DNA of 5,698 nucleotides. Source: Minisyncoccus sp041650175 (lineage in GTDB: Bacteria > Patescibacteriota > Minisyncoccia > Minisyncoccales > Minisyncoccaceae). The notes under the pieces are model-generated. The model saw nothing but the letters and a program-made list of their open reading frames with translations, was not told the origin of the DNA and searched no databases. The DNA lies in assembly GCA_041650175.1 (NCBI GenBank), contig JBAZLS010000030.1, positions 1 through 5,698 of the forward strand, given 5' to 3'. Position numbers and translations under genes: made by a program. Below are positions 1 to 5,698 of this stretch, piece by piece. Within the stretch, counting starts at the first letter, position 1; each line of letters begins with the position of its first letter.

Positions 1-614
1 GAATAAATAAAAAAGTCCATTTTAAATACAACCTTACCAAGTTTGCTTAATCTTCTAGCGATGTCCGTATCTTCTCCATAAAATTCAATATTTTTATCAA
101 AACCGCCTGTTTTTAGAAGAGCTTCTTTTTTTGCAATAAAATTTCCTCCCAAGATCATATATCCAGCCATATAATAGTTTATCGGAGCTCCTAGCCACCA
201 AATAGCATGCTGAAAAAAGTTTTTTGGCATTGACCCATCATAATATCTATATGGTCCACTTAAACTGATTGTTTCTGGATATTTCAGAAAAAAATTCTCT
301 ACAGTTCTTATCCATAGGGGATGAAGTCGTGTGTCAGCGTCAATATAGGCAATCAGATCCCCGGTAGCCACTTCAAGTCCTTTCTGTCTAGCACGAGTGA
401 GGCCTTTTTGCGATTCAAATACAACCTTAACTTCGGGAAATTTTTCCACAATTTCTTTTGTTTTGTCTGTGCTGTTATTATTTACCACAATTATTTCATG
501 AAATCTGCCGTTGGAATGCTTAATGGCATTTTCAAGGCATTCCTCAATGTAGTTTTCCTCATTAAAGGCCGGGATTATCAGACTTATTTTTAAGTCGTTT
601 TTATTGCTTGTCAT
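1..614 (-). CDS. Glycosyltransferase family 2 (GT-A fold), 3' end cut off by window
   Basis: This is a partial cytoplasmic enzyme expected to transfer a sugar from a nucleotide-sugar donor to a lipid or glycan acceptor. About 204 codons are visible from ATG at 614-612; the C-terminus lies beyond position 1. The reading shows the GT2 opening SLIIPAFNEENYIEECL (residues 11-27), the strand EIIVVNNNSTDKT (40-52), the metal/nucleotide DxD motif DAD at 92-94 within YIDADTRLHP, a GGNFIAKKEAL acceptor-side segment (156-166) and the GED motif at 180-182 followed by DIARRL, where the catalytic base usually sits. No membrane helix is evident in the visible part. The start overlaps the end of the upstream GT4 gene by 14 bp, so the two are probably co-transcribed and translationally coupled. 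No Shine-Dalgarno sequence precedes the ATG. The family is clear; donor and acceptor are unknown. Confidence 0.93.
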   Translation of the reverse strand, partial: MTSNKNDLKISLIIPAFNEENYIEECLENAIKHSNGRFHEIIVVNNNSTDKTKEIVEKFPEVKVVFESQKGLTRARQKGLEVATGDLIAYIDADTRLHPLWIRTVENFFLKYPETISLSGPYRYYDGSMPKNFFQHAIWWLGAPINYYMAGYMILGGNFIAKKEALLKTGGFDKNIEFYGEDTDIARRLSKLGKVVFKMDFFIY

Positions 615-1788
615 GATATTTTTTAATCACACTATTATATGTTTTTTCCCAATCATTTGCCACATTTTGTATAGTTAATTTTTCGGCAAAAATTCTGGCA
701 TTTTTGGCAAATTCTTCTCTTTTTTGTGGATTTGAATAAATAATTTCTAAACAATCTCTCAATTTTTCATGATTTCCTACATCAAAAAGTAAACCTCTTT
801 CTTTATTTACAATATCCGGCAGGGCACCGACTCTTGATGCTATGGTCGGTAAGCCACTGGCCATGGCTTGTAGAGTGCACATGCTTTGCGTCTCAAAAAT
901 ACTGGAAATGACAAAAATATCTGAAGCGCGGAAGATATTAAAAAGTTTTTCTTTGTTTTGTCCAACATATGGTCCGATAAATTTTATCTTTTTTGATTCT
1001 GCACTTGAGCTCGAAATTTTTTCAAATTTCTTCCTCAATGATCCTTCTCCGACAATCACAAGAGTTACATCGTCTTTGCCGTGAGAAAAATCCAAAAATG
1101 CATCTATGATAGTATCAACTCTTTTTTCCTGGGAAATTCTTCCTACATAAAGAACGATAAAACCTTTCAAGCCAAATTCTTTCTTGCACTCCTCTTTATT
1201 TTTTTCCTCTTTGAAGAAAGATGTTTCAATAGGGTTCGATATGATCACGCCAGGGGATTTAAGCCCTTGTTCTTTCATATTTGAAAGAAGAAAATCTGAT
1301 GGAGCGCTGACAAGGTCACATTTATTGAAAAAATTGATTACATGTCTTTTTAGGAGGTGTTTTACTATCTTATTATCAATAGGGCTAAATATCTCAACTG
1401 GTGTGTGATTTGTTCCAACCAGAGGTATTTTTTGACGTTTTGACAGGGAAATTGCATCAGATCCAGGCCCCCAAAAGCTATGTGTATGAACTATGTCAAA
1501 CTTTATTTTTTCAAAATAACTGCGAAGAAAATTTGGAAAAACTATTCTACCCTGAAGAGTTCCCATGGGTACAGAAAAAGAGGGAATCCTATGAATAAAA
1601 ACATTTGGTCCAAGATTTATTTCTTTATCTTCTATATTTACAAATTTATAATTTCTGGATGGATGGAACGGAACAAAAAAATGAATGAAGTGACCTCTCT
1701 TGCCGAGTTCTTCACCGGTTAACGATATTGAATCTGATATTCCGCTTATTTCAGGATAAAAATTGTCTGCAAAAATGGCTATATTCAT
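601..1788 (-). CDS. Glycosyltransferase family 4 (GT-B fold)
   Basis: This 395-residue cytoplasmic or membrane-associated glycosyltransferase has the usual length of family GT4, with two Rossmann domains. The N-terminal acceptor domain begins MNIAIFADNFYPEISG (1-16) and contains the DIVHTHSFWGPGSD segment (98-111) and GTNHTPVEIF (125-134). The C-terminal nucleotide-sugar domain starts near LYVGRISQEKRVD (213-225), with the phosphate-contacting R217 and K222, then LVIVGEGSLRKKFE (243-256), and ends with FETQSMCTLQAMASGLP (298-314). The first glutamate of the EX7E donor motif is E299, but the second position is Q307 (codon 868-870), a departure from the usual family pattern. The ETQ context resembles diacylglycerol glucosyltransferases and mannosyltransferases, so a lipid acceptor is plausible but unproven. 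The ATG overlaps the dedA-like stop as ATGA; the 3' end overlaps the GT2 start by 14 bp. It is the middle gene of a three-gene operon. Confidence 0.95.
   Translation of the reverse strand: MNIAIFADNFYPEISGISDSISLTGEELGKRGHFIHFFVPFHPSRNYKFVNIEDKEINLGPNVFIHRIPSFSVPMGTLQGRIVFPNFLRSYFEKIKFDIVHTHSFWGPGSDAISLSKRQKIPLVGTNHTPVEIFSPIDNKIVKHLLKRHVINFFNKCDLVSAPSDFLLSNMKEQGLKSPGVIISNPIETSFFKEEKNKEECKKEFGLKGFIVLYVGRISQEKRVDTIIDAFLDFSHGKDDVTLVIVGEGSLRKKFEKISSSSAESKKIKFIGPYVGQNKEKLFNIFRASDIFVISSIFETQSMCTLQAMASGLPTIASRVGALPDIVNKERGLLFDVGNHEKLRDCLEIIYSNPQKREEFAKNARIFAEKLTIQNVANDWEKTYNSVIKKYHDKQ
1785..1788 (-). other. ATGA stop/start overlap, dedA-like to GT4
   Basis: The TGA stop of the dedA-like gene (1787-1785) and the ATG of the GT4 gene (1788-1786) share bases. 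This arrangement usually indicates translational coupling by terminating ribosomes. Only a weak purine-rich stretch (AGAAGAAAAAA) lies upstream, so GT4 translation may depend mainly on re-initiation. Confidence 0.85.
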
Positions 1789-2396
1789 ATTATTTTTTCT
1801 TCTTTTTCTATTTCCTCGATTTCTTTTCTAGCATATTTTATAAAGATGGCATAAAGTATAATAACAATGATAAACAAAAGTGTGACTGTAATATAACCAA
1901 GCTTGATGTATTTTTCCGCAATGGCGAATGAAAATCCTAAATGATATCCGATCGTCAATATTATTATATGTTGAAATAAAGTGATAGGAAGGCACAAACT
2001 GATAAATTTTTTGAGTGGCATTTTTACAAGGCCGGCACTTATAAGAAATGGAACACTTAATCCGAACGATAATTTACTTAGGAACATAGTTTTTCTTCCG
2101 TGTTCGTGCCAAAGTTTTCTTAACAGGTTGATATTGGCAGAAATAAAATTAAACTTTGAGCCGTACTTTTCTATAAGTTTCTTTTTGTCGCCATAAACCC
2201 CAATATAATAATAAATAACATCTGGTACAAAATCTCCAAGCACCACGGTTATGTAAGTCGGAACTATGCTTAAATGTCCAGAAAAGACCAAGAAACCGGC
2301 AAATAAACAAACCAAAGGACCTTCAAAAACCGCAATCAAAAAAATAGCTAAATATTTATACGTGTCAATATATTGGAAAAAGACTTCCATGCCCAT
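1785..2396 (-). CDS. DedA/VTT-family integral membrane protein
   Basis: A 203-residue polytopic inner-membrane protein, near the usual 200-220 residues for DedA. Hydrophobic segments lie at about 15-38, 45-66, 104-124, 133-158 and 165-187, followed by a charged cytoplasmic tail rich in K and E. Family marks are FEGPLVCLFAGFL (24-36), LGDFVPDVIYYYIG (53-66), the EKYGSKF linker (76-82) and the FLSKLSFGLSVPFLISAG segment (105-122). Some DedA proteins are known to translocate undecaprenyl phosphate or phospholipids. Here the arginine pair of the canonical RFxPGxRT element is replaced by K108 and S114, and the PG proline by F111, so the transport mechanism or substrate may differ. The neighbouring glycosyltransferases suggest a role in recycling or flipping a lipid carrier. 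A second ATG (2390-2388) is an alternative start two codons downstream. The TGA stop is backed by an in-frame TAG two codons later. Confidence 0.9.
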   Translation of the reverse strand: MGMEVFFQYIDTYKYLAIFLIAVFEGPLVCLFAGFLVFSGHLSIVPTYITVVLGDFVPDVIYYYIGVYGDKKKLIEKYGSKFNFISANINLLRKLWHEHGRKTMFLSKLSFGLSVPFLISAGLVKMPLKKFISLCLPITLFQHIIILTIGYHLGFSFAIAEKYIKLGYITVTLLFIIVIILYAIFIKYARKEIEEIEKEEKII

Positions 2397-2406
2397 AATT
2401 CTGAAT

Positions 2407-2436
2407 ATTATACACTTTTATTTAAGTAATTACTAA
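2407..2436 (-). promoter_or_regulatory. Predicted sigma70-type promoter of the dedA-GT4-GT2 operon
   Basis: On the minus strand a perfect TATAAT lies at 2412-2407. A weak -35 candidate TTAGTA is at 2436-2431 with an 18-bp spacer. Only 10 bases separate the -10 box from the first ATG (2396), so a start about 7 bases downstream would leave a leader of roughly 3-5 bases. The transcript would be nearly leaderless, consistent with the lack of a Shine-Dalgarno sequence. The -10 match is strong; the -35 and exact start point are inferred. Confidence 0.55.
2425..2434. repeat. 10-bp perfect palindrome AGTAATTACT between divergent promoters
   Basis: The sequence AGTAATTACT is its own reverse complement. 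It overlaps the -35/spacer region of the predicted dedA promoter and lies about 20 bp upstream of the -35 of the predicted glycosylase promoter. The position suits an operator for a dimeric regulator, but a 10-bp AT-rich palindrome in AT-rich DNA can arise by chance and no regulator gene is nearby. Confidence 0.25.
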
Positions 2437-2452
2437 TTTTTTTTAACGTTTT

Positions 2453-2480
2453 TTACCATACTTTTAATGTGTGTTACAAT
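2453..2480 (+). promoter_or_regulatory. Predicted promoter of the AlkD-like gene (extended -10)
   Basis: An extended -10 element TGTTACAAT spans 2472-2480 (hexamer TACAAT at 2475-2480). A -35 candidate TTACCA at 2453-2458 matches the consensus at four of six bases with a 16-bp spacer. A start near 2487 would give an AT-rich leader of about 16 bases without a Shine-Dalgarno sequence before the ATG at 2503. It is arranged back to back with the dedA promoter in the same 106-bp gap. Confidence 0.5.
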
Positions 2481-2502
2481 GCAAAATATAAATTAAATAA
2501 AA

Positions 2503-3222
2503 ATGAAAGGTAAAATTGTTTTAAATAAAATTAGATTAGAACTTCGGAAATATGCTTATGAAGAAAAAGCAAAAATTCTCCATAGATTTTTTAAAACAGG
2601 TAAGGGACAATATGGCGAAGGAGACGTCTTTATCGGCGGAACGGTTCCACAAGTAAGAGGTATAGCCAAATTATTTTCCAATGAAATTTCTTTGTCGGAT
2701 GTTTCATCCTTAATTTCCAACAAGATTCATGAGGAACGACTTCTAGCCCTGGTCATCCTAGTGTTAAAGTTTGAGAAGGGAAGTGAAGAAGAAAAAACAA
2801 AAATTTATAATTTTTATCTTGAGAACATAGAATATGTAAATAATTGGGATTTGGTTGATCTATCCGCGCCAAAAATTATTGGAGCATATCTTTTTGATAA
2901 AGACAGAAAAATACTTTTTAAACTTGCAAAATCTGAAAATCTTTGGGAAAAAAGAATTGCAATTCTTTCTACTTTTTATTTTATACAAAAAAAGGATTTT
3001 ATTGATACGTTGAAAATTGCACAAATTTTGTTGCGAGATAAACATGATCTCATACACAAAGCCGTTGGCTGGATGCTTCGAGAAGTAGGTAAAAAATCTT
3101 TTAAAAAAGAAGAAAAGTTTCTACTTTCTAATTATAAAAAAATGCCAAGAACTATGCTGAGATATGCGATAGAGAAATTCCCAGATGCTAGAAGAAAAGG
3201 ATTTCTAACTGGAAAATTTTAG
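2503..3222 (+). CDS. AlkD-like DNA alkylation repair glycosylase (HEAT-like repeats)
   Basis: A 239-residue, all-helical, soluble protein of the DNA_alkylation_repair (AlkD/COG4912) family, of typical full length. AlkD enzymes excise N3- and N7-alkylated purines in base-excision repair, cradling the duplex in HEAT-like repeats without flipping the base out. The diagnostic segment is VNNWDLVDLSAPKIIG (112-127). By spacing, W115, D119, R151 and W190 correspond to W109, D113, R148 and W187 of Bacillus cereus AlkD, so the catalytic aspartate, the DNA-contacting arginine and the aromatic clamp are all present. Other family-like stretches are GGTVPQVRGIAK (45-56), LWEKRIAILSTFYF (147-160) and HKAVGWMLREVGKK (185-198). 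The start is the first ATG after the predicted promoter; no Shine-Dalgarno sequence is seen. It is a single-gene unit, divergent from the dedA operon and convergent with the Clp-like gene. Substrate range cannot be told from sequence. Confidence 0.93.
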   Translation: MKGKIVLNKIRLELRKYAYEEKAKILHRFFKTGKGQYGEGDVFIGGTVPQVRGIAKLFSNEISLSDVSSLISNKIHEERLLALVILVLKFEKGSEEEKTKIYNFYLENIEYVNNWDLVDLSAPKIIGAYLFDKDRKILFKLAKSENLWEKRIAILSTFYFIQKKDFIDTLKIAQILLRDKHDLIHKAVGWMLREVGKKSFKKEEKFLLSNYKKMPRTMLRYAIEKFPDARRKGFLTGKF

Positions 3223-3230
3223 GACGGTTA

Positions 3231-5693
3231 TTACTTTGAAACAACCGGCTTAATTTCATTCTCGATTATTTCAAAAGACAATATATTTCCGGCAGATATT
3301 TCTTTTTTAATGATAAGCTCGGCTATTTCTTTTTCTATTGTATCCTGGATGAATCTGTTCATAGGTCTTGCACCAAAGGTCTTATTAGCACCATTTGTAG
3401 CGACAAAATCTATAACATCCTGGTTTATCTTCATGGTAATTCCTTTTTCTAGCAATCTTGAATTCACTCTTTTGAGCATTATTTCAGCGATCTTTTTTAG
3501 ATCTTCCTTGCTCAAAGGACTAAAGATTATGGTTCCATCAAATCTGTTTATAAGTTCCGGTTTCAATAATCCTCTTGAAATAATGTCAGCAATTATTTCT
3601 TCCTGCGCATCTTTGGGGTTTTTGCCTTTTGCTTGCATATCATAAATCTTGTCTGCTCCGGCATTTGAAGTGGCGATAAAGATAATGTTTCTTGTGCTTA
3701 TTTTCTCTCCCTCAGAATCGGAAAAAACCCCTTCATCAAGAATCTGTAAAAATAAATTCAAAACATCTTTATGTGTTTTTTCGAATTCATCTAGAAGTAC
3801 CACTCCAAATGGCTTATCTCGAAGCATACTTGTAAAGATTCCTGGTTTATCTGTTTTGAACGATCCAATTAATTTTTCAAGAGAATCATCCGTCTGATAT
3901 TCTGACATATCAAGACGCATCATATTTTTTTCACTTTCAAAAAAAACTTCGGCGAGAGCTTTTGCTGTTTCTGTTTTTCCTACACCGGTTGGGCCTAAGA
4001 ATAGGAAAGAGCCAATAGGTTTTCTCTCATTTCTAATACCGGATCTGGCTCTTCTTATAGAATTACTTATTCCGGCTATGGCATCAAGTTGTCCAATAAC
4101 CCTTTGTCCCAGCAAACTTTCTAGATTAAGAAGCTTTTCTTTTTCTATTTCGCTTATTTTTCCTCCAGTAGGAATATTCGTTTTCTGTTCTATATATTCC
4201 AAAACTTCGTCCTTACCGATAATTTTATAACCACTTCCTTTTGCCCAAGGAATAATCTCTTTTAAAATATTTATTGATCTGTCATATGATACACCTCCAG
4301 AAAAGTAGTATTCGGCACTCTCGGCTATTTCTCTTATAGCTTGATATGTAAAAAATATTCTAAATATTTTTTCTATTTCTAGACACGCCCCGGATATTAT
4401 TTTTGTTATCTCTTCTGTGGAGAGAGGCAGAGCGTTTATTGTTTCAAAATTGGACATGAAACTGCGATTCGGCTCAATCTTTTCATGATATTCATTTGTA
4501 TCTGAAAGACCGACAACATGCATTTCCGGGCTTTTAAGGAAAGTATCTAATAAGTTATAAATATCTACACCATATTGTAAGGACATGGATATAAGCTCAG
4601 GCAAATTGTCTATAACCAAAATAACATTTCCGGAATCGTGAGCTTCCGATAGACATTTTATAAGTTCATTCTCTAGAGTATTTTTATCTTTACACACACT
4701 GAGTAAAGCACCCACTAAAAATAAAACGGGTCTTTTTTGTTCTATTAAAAAAGAAGTATTCTGATCTCTGATGTTTCTAGCCAAAGACCAAATAATGTGC
4801 ATTTTTTGTTCCCCGGGTTCTCCTATGATTAGCGCGTTTGATGAACTTGATTTTAGTAGGGCGTTTTCCAGCTGAAAAGTTTCTCCATCTCTTGCTGATA
4901 GGCTTATCGCTTCCGAAGAAACCTCTTCATCATTTAAAATATCTCGGCTGTATTTATCCAAGACATATGTTTCCCCGAAAGACCATCCTTTACCGATATT
5001 TCCCCTTCTTTTTAGAGCATCTTGTCTTGACCATTGTTTTTTGTATTCTTCCGACTCTATTTGGTATATTACCCATTCCGAAGCACCTCTCAAATCTTTT
5101 TCACTTATACCCTTTGATTTTATAAAGTTTGCAAAATTTTTGTTAAAAGACAGATAATTTATAATATCGGAAACCTTCAAGATATCTTCTTTTGGTATTG
5201 GTACTTCTTCTTTTTTTGTTATCTCTTGATTTTTAATGAAGTTCAATACTTCTTTTTTTTCAATTCCCAGTCTTTTTAAAATTAACTGACCTATTTCAGA
5301 AAGAAAAAATCCGTGCAAAATATCGGAATTTCTTCCTGCATACAGTATCCTGCCGGCGGAAAAAGTGTAACTTTCTTGTTTTTTGTATTTATTTTGCGCT
5401 ATATGCTCAAAATAAAACATTGTTGAATAATATAATTCAAGCAATCTCATAAAAATAAAAATTGAAATATTTATGAAAACTATTCCCAAAAGTCTGGGAT
5501 ATAGGATATCCGATATTTTTATTATGTAGTTGGATTTGGAAAATAGGGGATAGATGAGACAAATTAAAACAGCGATAATAATCCAACTGGTTATCTTTTC
5601 TATCCTATTACGGCTTTTTTCCGATATCAAGGACTCTGTAGAAAGGACATTATATATGGAACTTTGTTTTAAAAATATTTTTATATTAGTCAT
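3231..5693 (-). CDS. Membrane-anchored Clp/Hsp100-like AAA+ ATPase with degenerate first ATPase ring
   Basis: This 820-residue two-ring AAA+ protein is related to ClpA/ClpB/ClpC unfoldases. Order: basic N-tail, membrane helices at about 36-51 and 66-82, Clp_N-like double repeat (about 111-154 and 170-212), the Clp-type bridge LDKYSRDIL (245-253), D1 (about 260-510) and D2 (about 525-820). D1 is degenerate: Walker A reads GEPGEQKM (291-298) instead of GEPGVGKT, Walker B ends ID-N363 rather than DE, and the arginine fingers align with S414/N415. D2 is complete: GPTGVGKT (567-574), VVLLDE (631-636), sensor 1 TSN (675-677), NRFD arginine finger (R717) and GAR sensor 2 (774-776). The GYVG pore loop of D2 is replaced by a shorter GSFKTDKPG (610-618), and D1 lacks its KYRGEFE loop. 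There is no coiled-coil M domain and no IGF/IGL ClpP loop. Both termini are probably cytoplasmic. The ATG is five bases from the window edge, so an upstream start and the promoter cannot be assessed. Confidence 0.93.
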   Translation of the reverse strand: MTNIKIFLKQSSIYNVLSTESLISEKSRNRIEKITSWIIIAVLICLIYPLFSKSNYIIKISDILYPRLLGIVFINISIFIFMRLLELYYSTMFYFEHIAQNKYKKQESYTFSAGRILYAGRNSDILHGFFLSEIGQLILKRLGIEKKEVLNFIKNQEITKKEEVPIPKEDILKVSDIINYLSFNKNFANFIKSKGISEKDLRGASEWVIYQIESEEYKKQWSRQDALKRRGNIGKGWSFGETYVLDKYSRDILNDEEVSSEAISLSARDGETFQLENALLKSSSSNALIIGEPGEQKMHIIWSLARNIRDQNTSFLIEQKRPVLFLVGALLSVCKDKNTLENELIKCLSEAHDSGNVILVIDNLPELISMSLQYGVDIYNLLDTFLKSPEMHVVGLSDTNEYHEKIEPNRSFMSNFETINALPLSTEEITKIISGACLEIEKIFRIFFTYQAIREIAESAEYYFSGGVSYDRSINILKEIIPWAKGSGYKIIGKDEVLEYIEQKTNIPTGGKISEIEKEKLLNLESLLGQRVIGQLDAIAGISNSIRRARSGIRNERKPIGSFLFLGPTGVGKTETAKALAEVFFESEKNMMRLDMSEYQTDDSLEKLIGSFKTDKPGIFTSMLRDKPFGVVLLDEFEKTHKDVLNLFLQILDEGVFSDSEGEKISTRNIIFIATSNAGADKIYDMQAKGKNPKDAQEEIIADIISRGLLKPELINRFDGTIIFSPLSKEDLKKIAEIMLKRVNSRLLEKGITMKINQDVIDFVATNGANKTFGARPMNRFIQDTIEKEIAELIIKKEISAGNILSFEIIENEIKPVVSK
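5439..5588 (-). other. Two-helix membrane anchor of the Clp-like ATPase
   Basis: Codons 36-85 encode two hydrophobic helices (SWIIIAVLICLIYPLF, then RLLGIVFINISIFIFM) separated by a short hydrophilic loop of about 15 residues. Four basic residues (K26, R28, R30, K33) precede helix 1, which by the positive-inside rule places the N-terminus and the AAA+ body in the cytoplasm. There is no signal-peptidase site. Canonical ClpA, ClpB and ClpC are soluble, so the anchor sets this protein apart. Confidence 0.8.
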
Positions 5694-5698
5694 TTTAT

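Noticed and set aside
321..593. Plus-strand open frames opposite the GT2, GT4, dedA-like and Clp-like genes (for example 321-593, 1480-1722, 3310-3645)
   Set aside because: They lie antisense to genes with clear family motifs, have low-complexity Phe/Ser/Lys-rich products and show no recognisable domain.
634..639. A TATAAT on the minus strand inside the 3' end of the GT4 gene, 19 bases before the GT2 start
   Set aside because: It encodes part of the conserved-length C-terminus (TYN codons) and has no acceptable -35 at 16-18 bp; in AT-rich DNA such matches are expected by chance.
1782..1787. Possible recoding of TGA, since the dedA-like TGA stop is followed two codons later by an in-frame TAG
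   Set aside because: No in-frame TGA occurs in any of the five genes, which would be surprising in a genome that uses TGA for Trp or Gly; TGA is best read as stop.
3225..3247. Inverted repeat CGGTT/AACCG with a 13-base loop at the convergent gene ends, a possible bidirectional terminator
   Set aside because: The stem is only 5 bp and no T-run follows on either strand.
5253..5260. Run of eight T (A8 on the coding strand) within the Clp-like gene, a possible slippage or phase-variation tract
   Set aside because: The frame is uninterrupted, the run encodes ordinary lysine codons, and similar A/T runs are common in this window.
1..5698. CRISPR arrays, tRNA or rRNA genes, insertion sequences and tandem repeats
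   Set aside because: No regularly spaced repeats, cloverleaf-forming segments, terminal inverted repeats or transposase motifs were seen on either strand.

Overview
The window is AT-rich (about two thirds A+T by eye), tightly packed and entirely protein-coding apart from one 106-bp intergenic gap. It carries five genes: a partial family-2 glycosyltransferase (GT2), a family-4 glycosyltransferase (GT4), a small DedA-type membrane protein, an AlkD-type DNA glycosylase, and a large membrane-anchored Clp/Hsp100-like AAA+ ATPase. The compact layout, weak Shine-Dalgarno sequences, short divergent DedA and unusual Clp-like protein resemble a Patescibacteria (CPR) genome, Parcubacteria-like in style. 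This is an inference from gene style, because no rRNA or taxonomic marker is present. All five genes read through in the standard bacterial code. No in-frame TGA occurs, which argues against the recoded-TGA lineages such as Gracilibacteria.

Positions 1-2396 (minus strand) form one operon in the order dedA-like, GT4, GT2. The first junction is an ATGA stop/start overlap and the second is a 14-bp overlap. A DedA transporter followed by two cytoplasmic glycosyltransferases suggests assembly of a glycolipid or lipid-linked glycan of the cell envelope, with DedA possibly moving a lipid or a polyprenyl-phosphate carrier. The acceptor and sugars cannot be read from the sequence.

Positions 2397-2502 are a divergent promoter region. 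The minus-strand -10 box lies so close to the dedA start that the mRNA would be almost leaderless. The plus-strand promoter serves the DNA glycosylase gene (2503-3222), whose catalytic residues are intact.

Positions 3231-5693 (minus strand) converge on the glycosylase gene with only 8 bp between the stop codons. This gene is the most interesting item. It encodes an 820-residue Clp-family protein with two N-terminal membrane helices, a Clp_N-like double repeat, a first AAA+ ring that has lost nearly all ATPase signatures, and a second ring with a complete ATPase centre. The canonical tyrosine pore loops are missing from both rings. It looks like a membrane-tethered, one-engine Clp derivative whose substrate handling must differ from ClpA/ClpB/ClpC.
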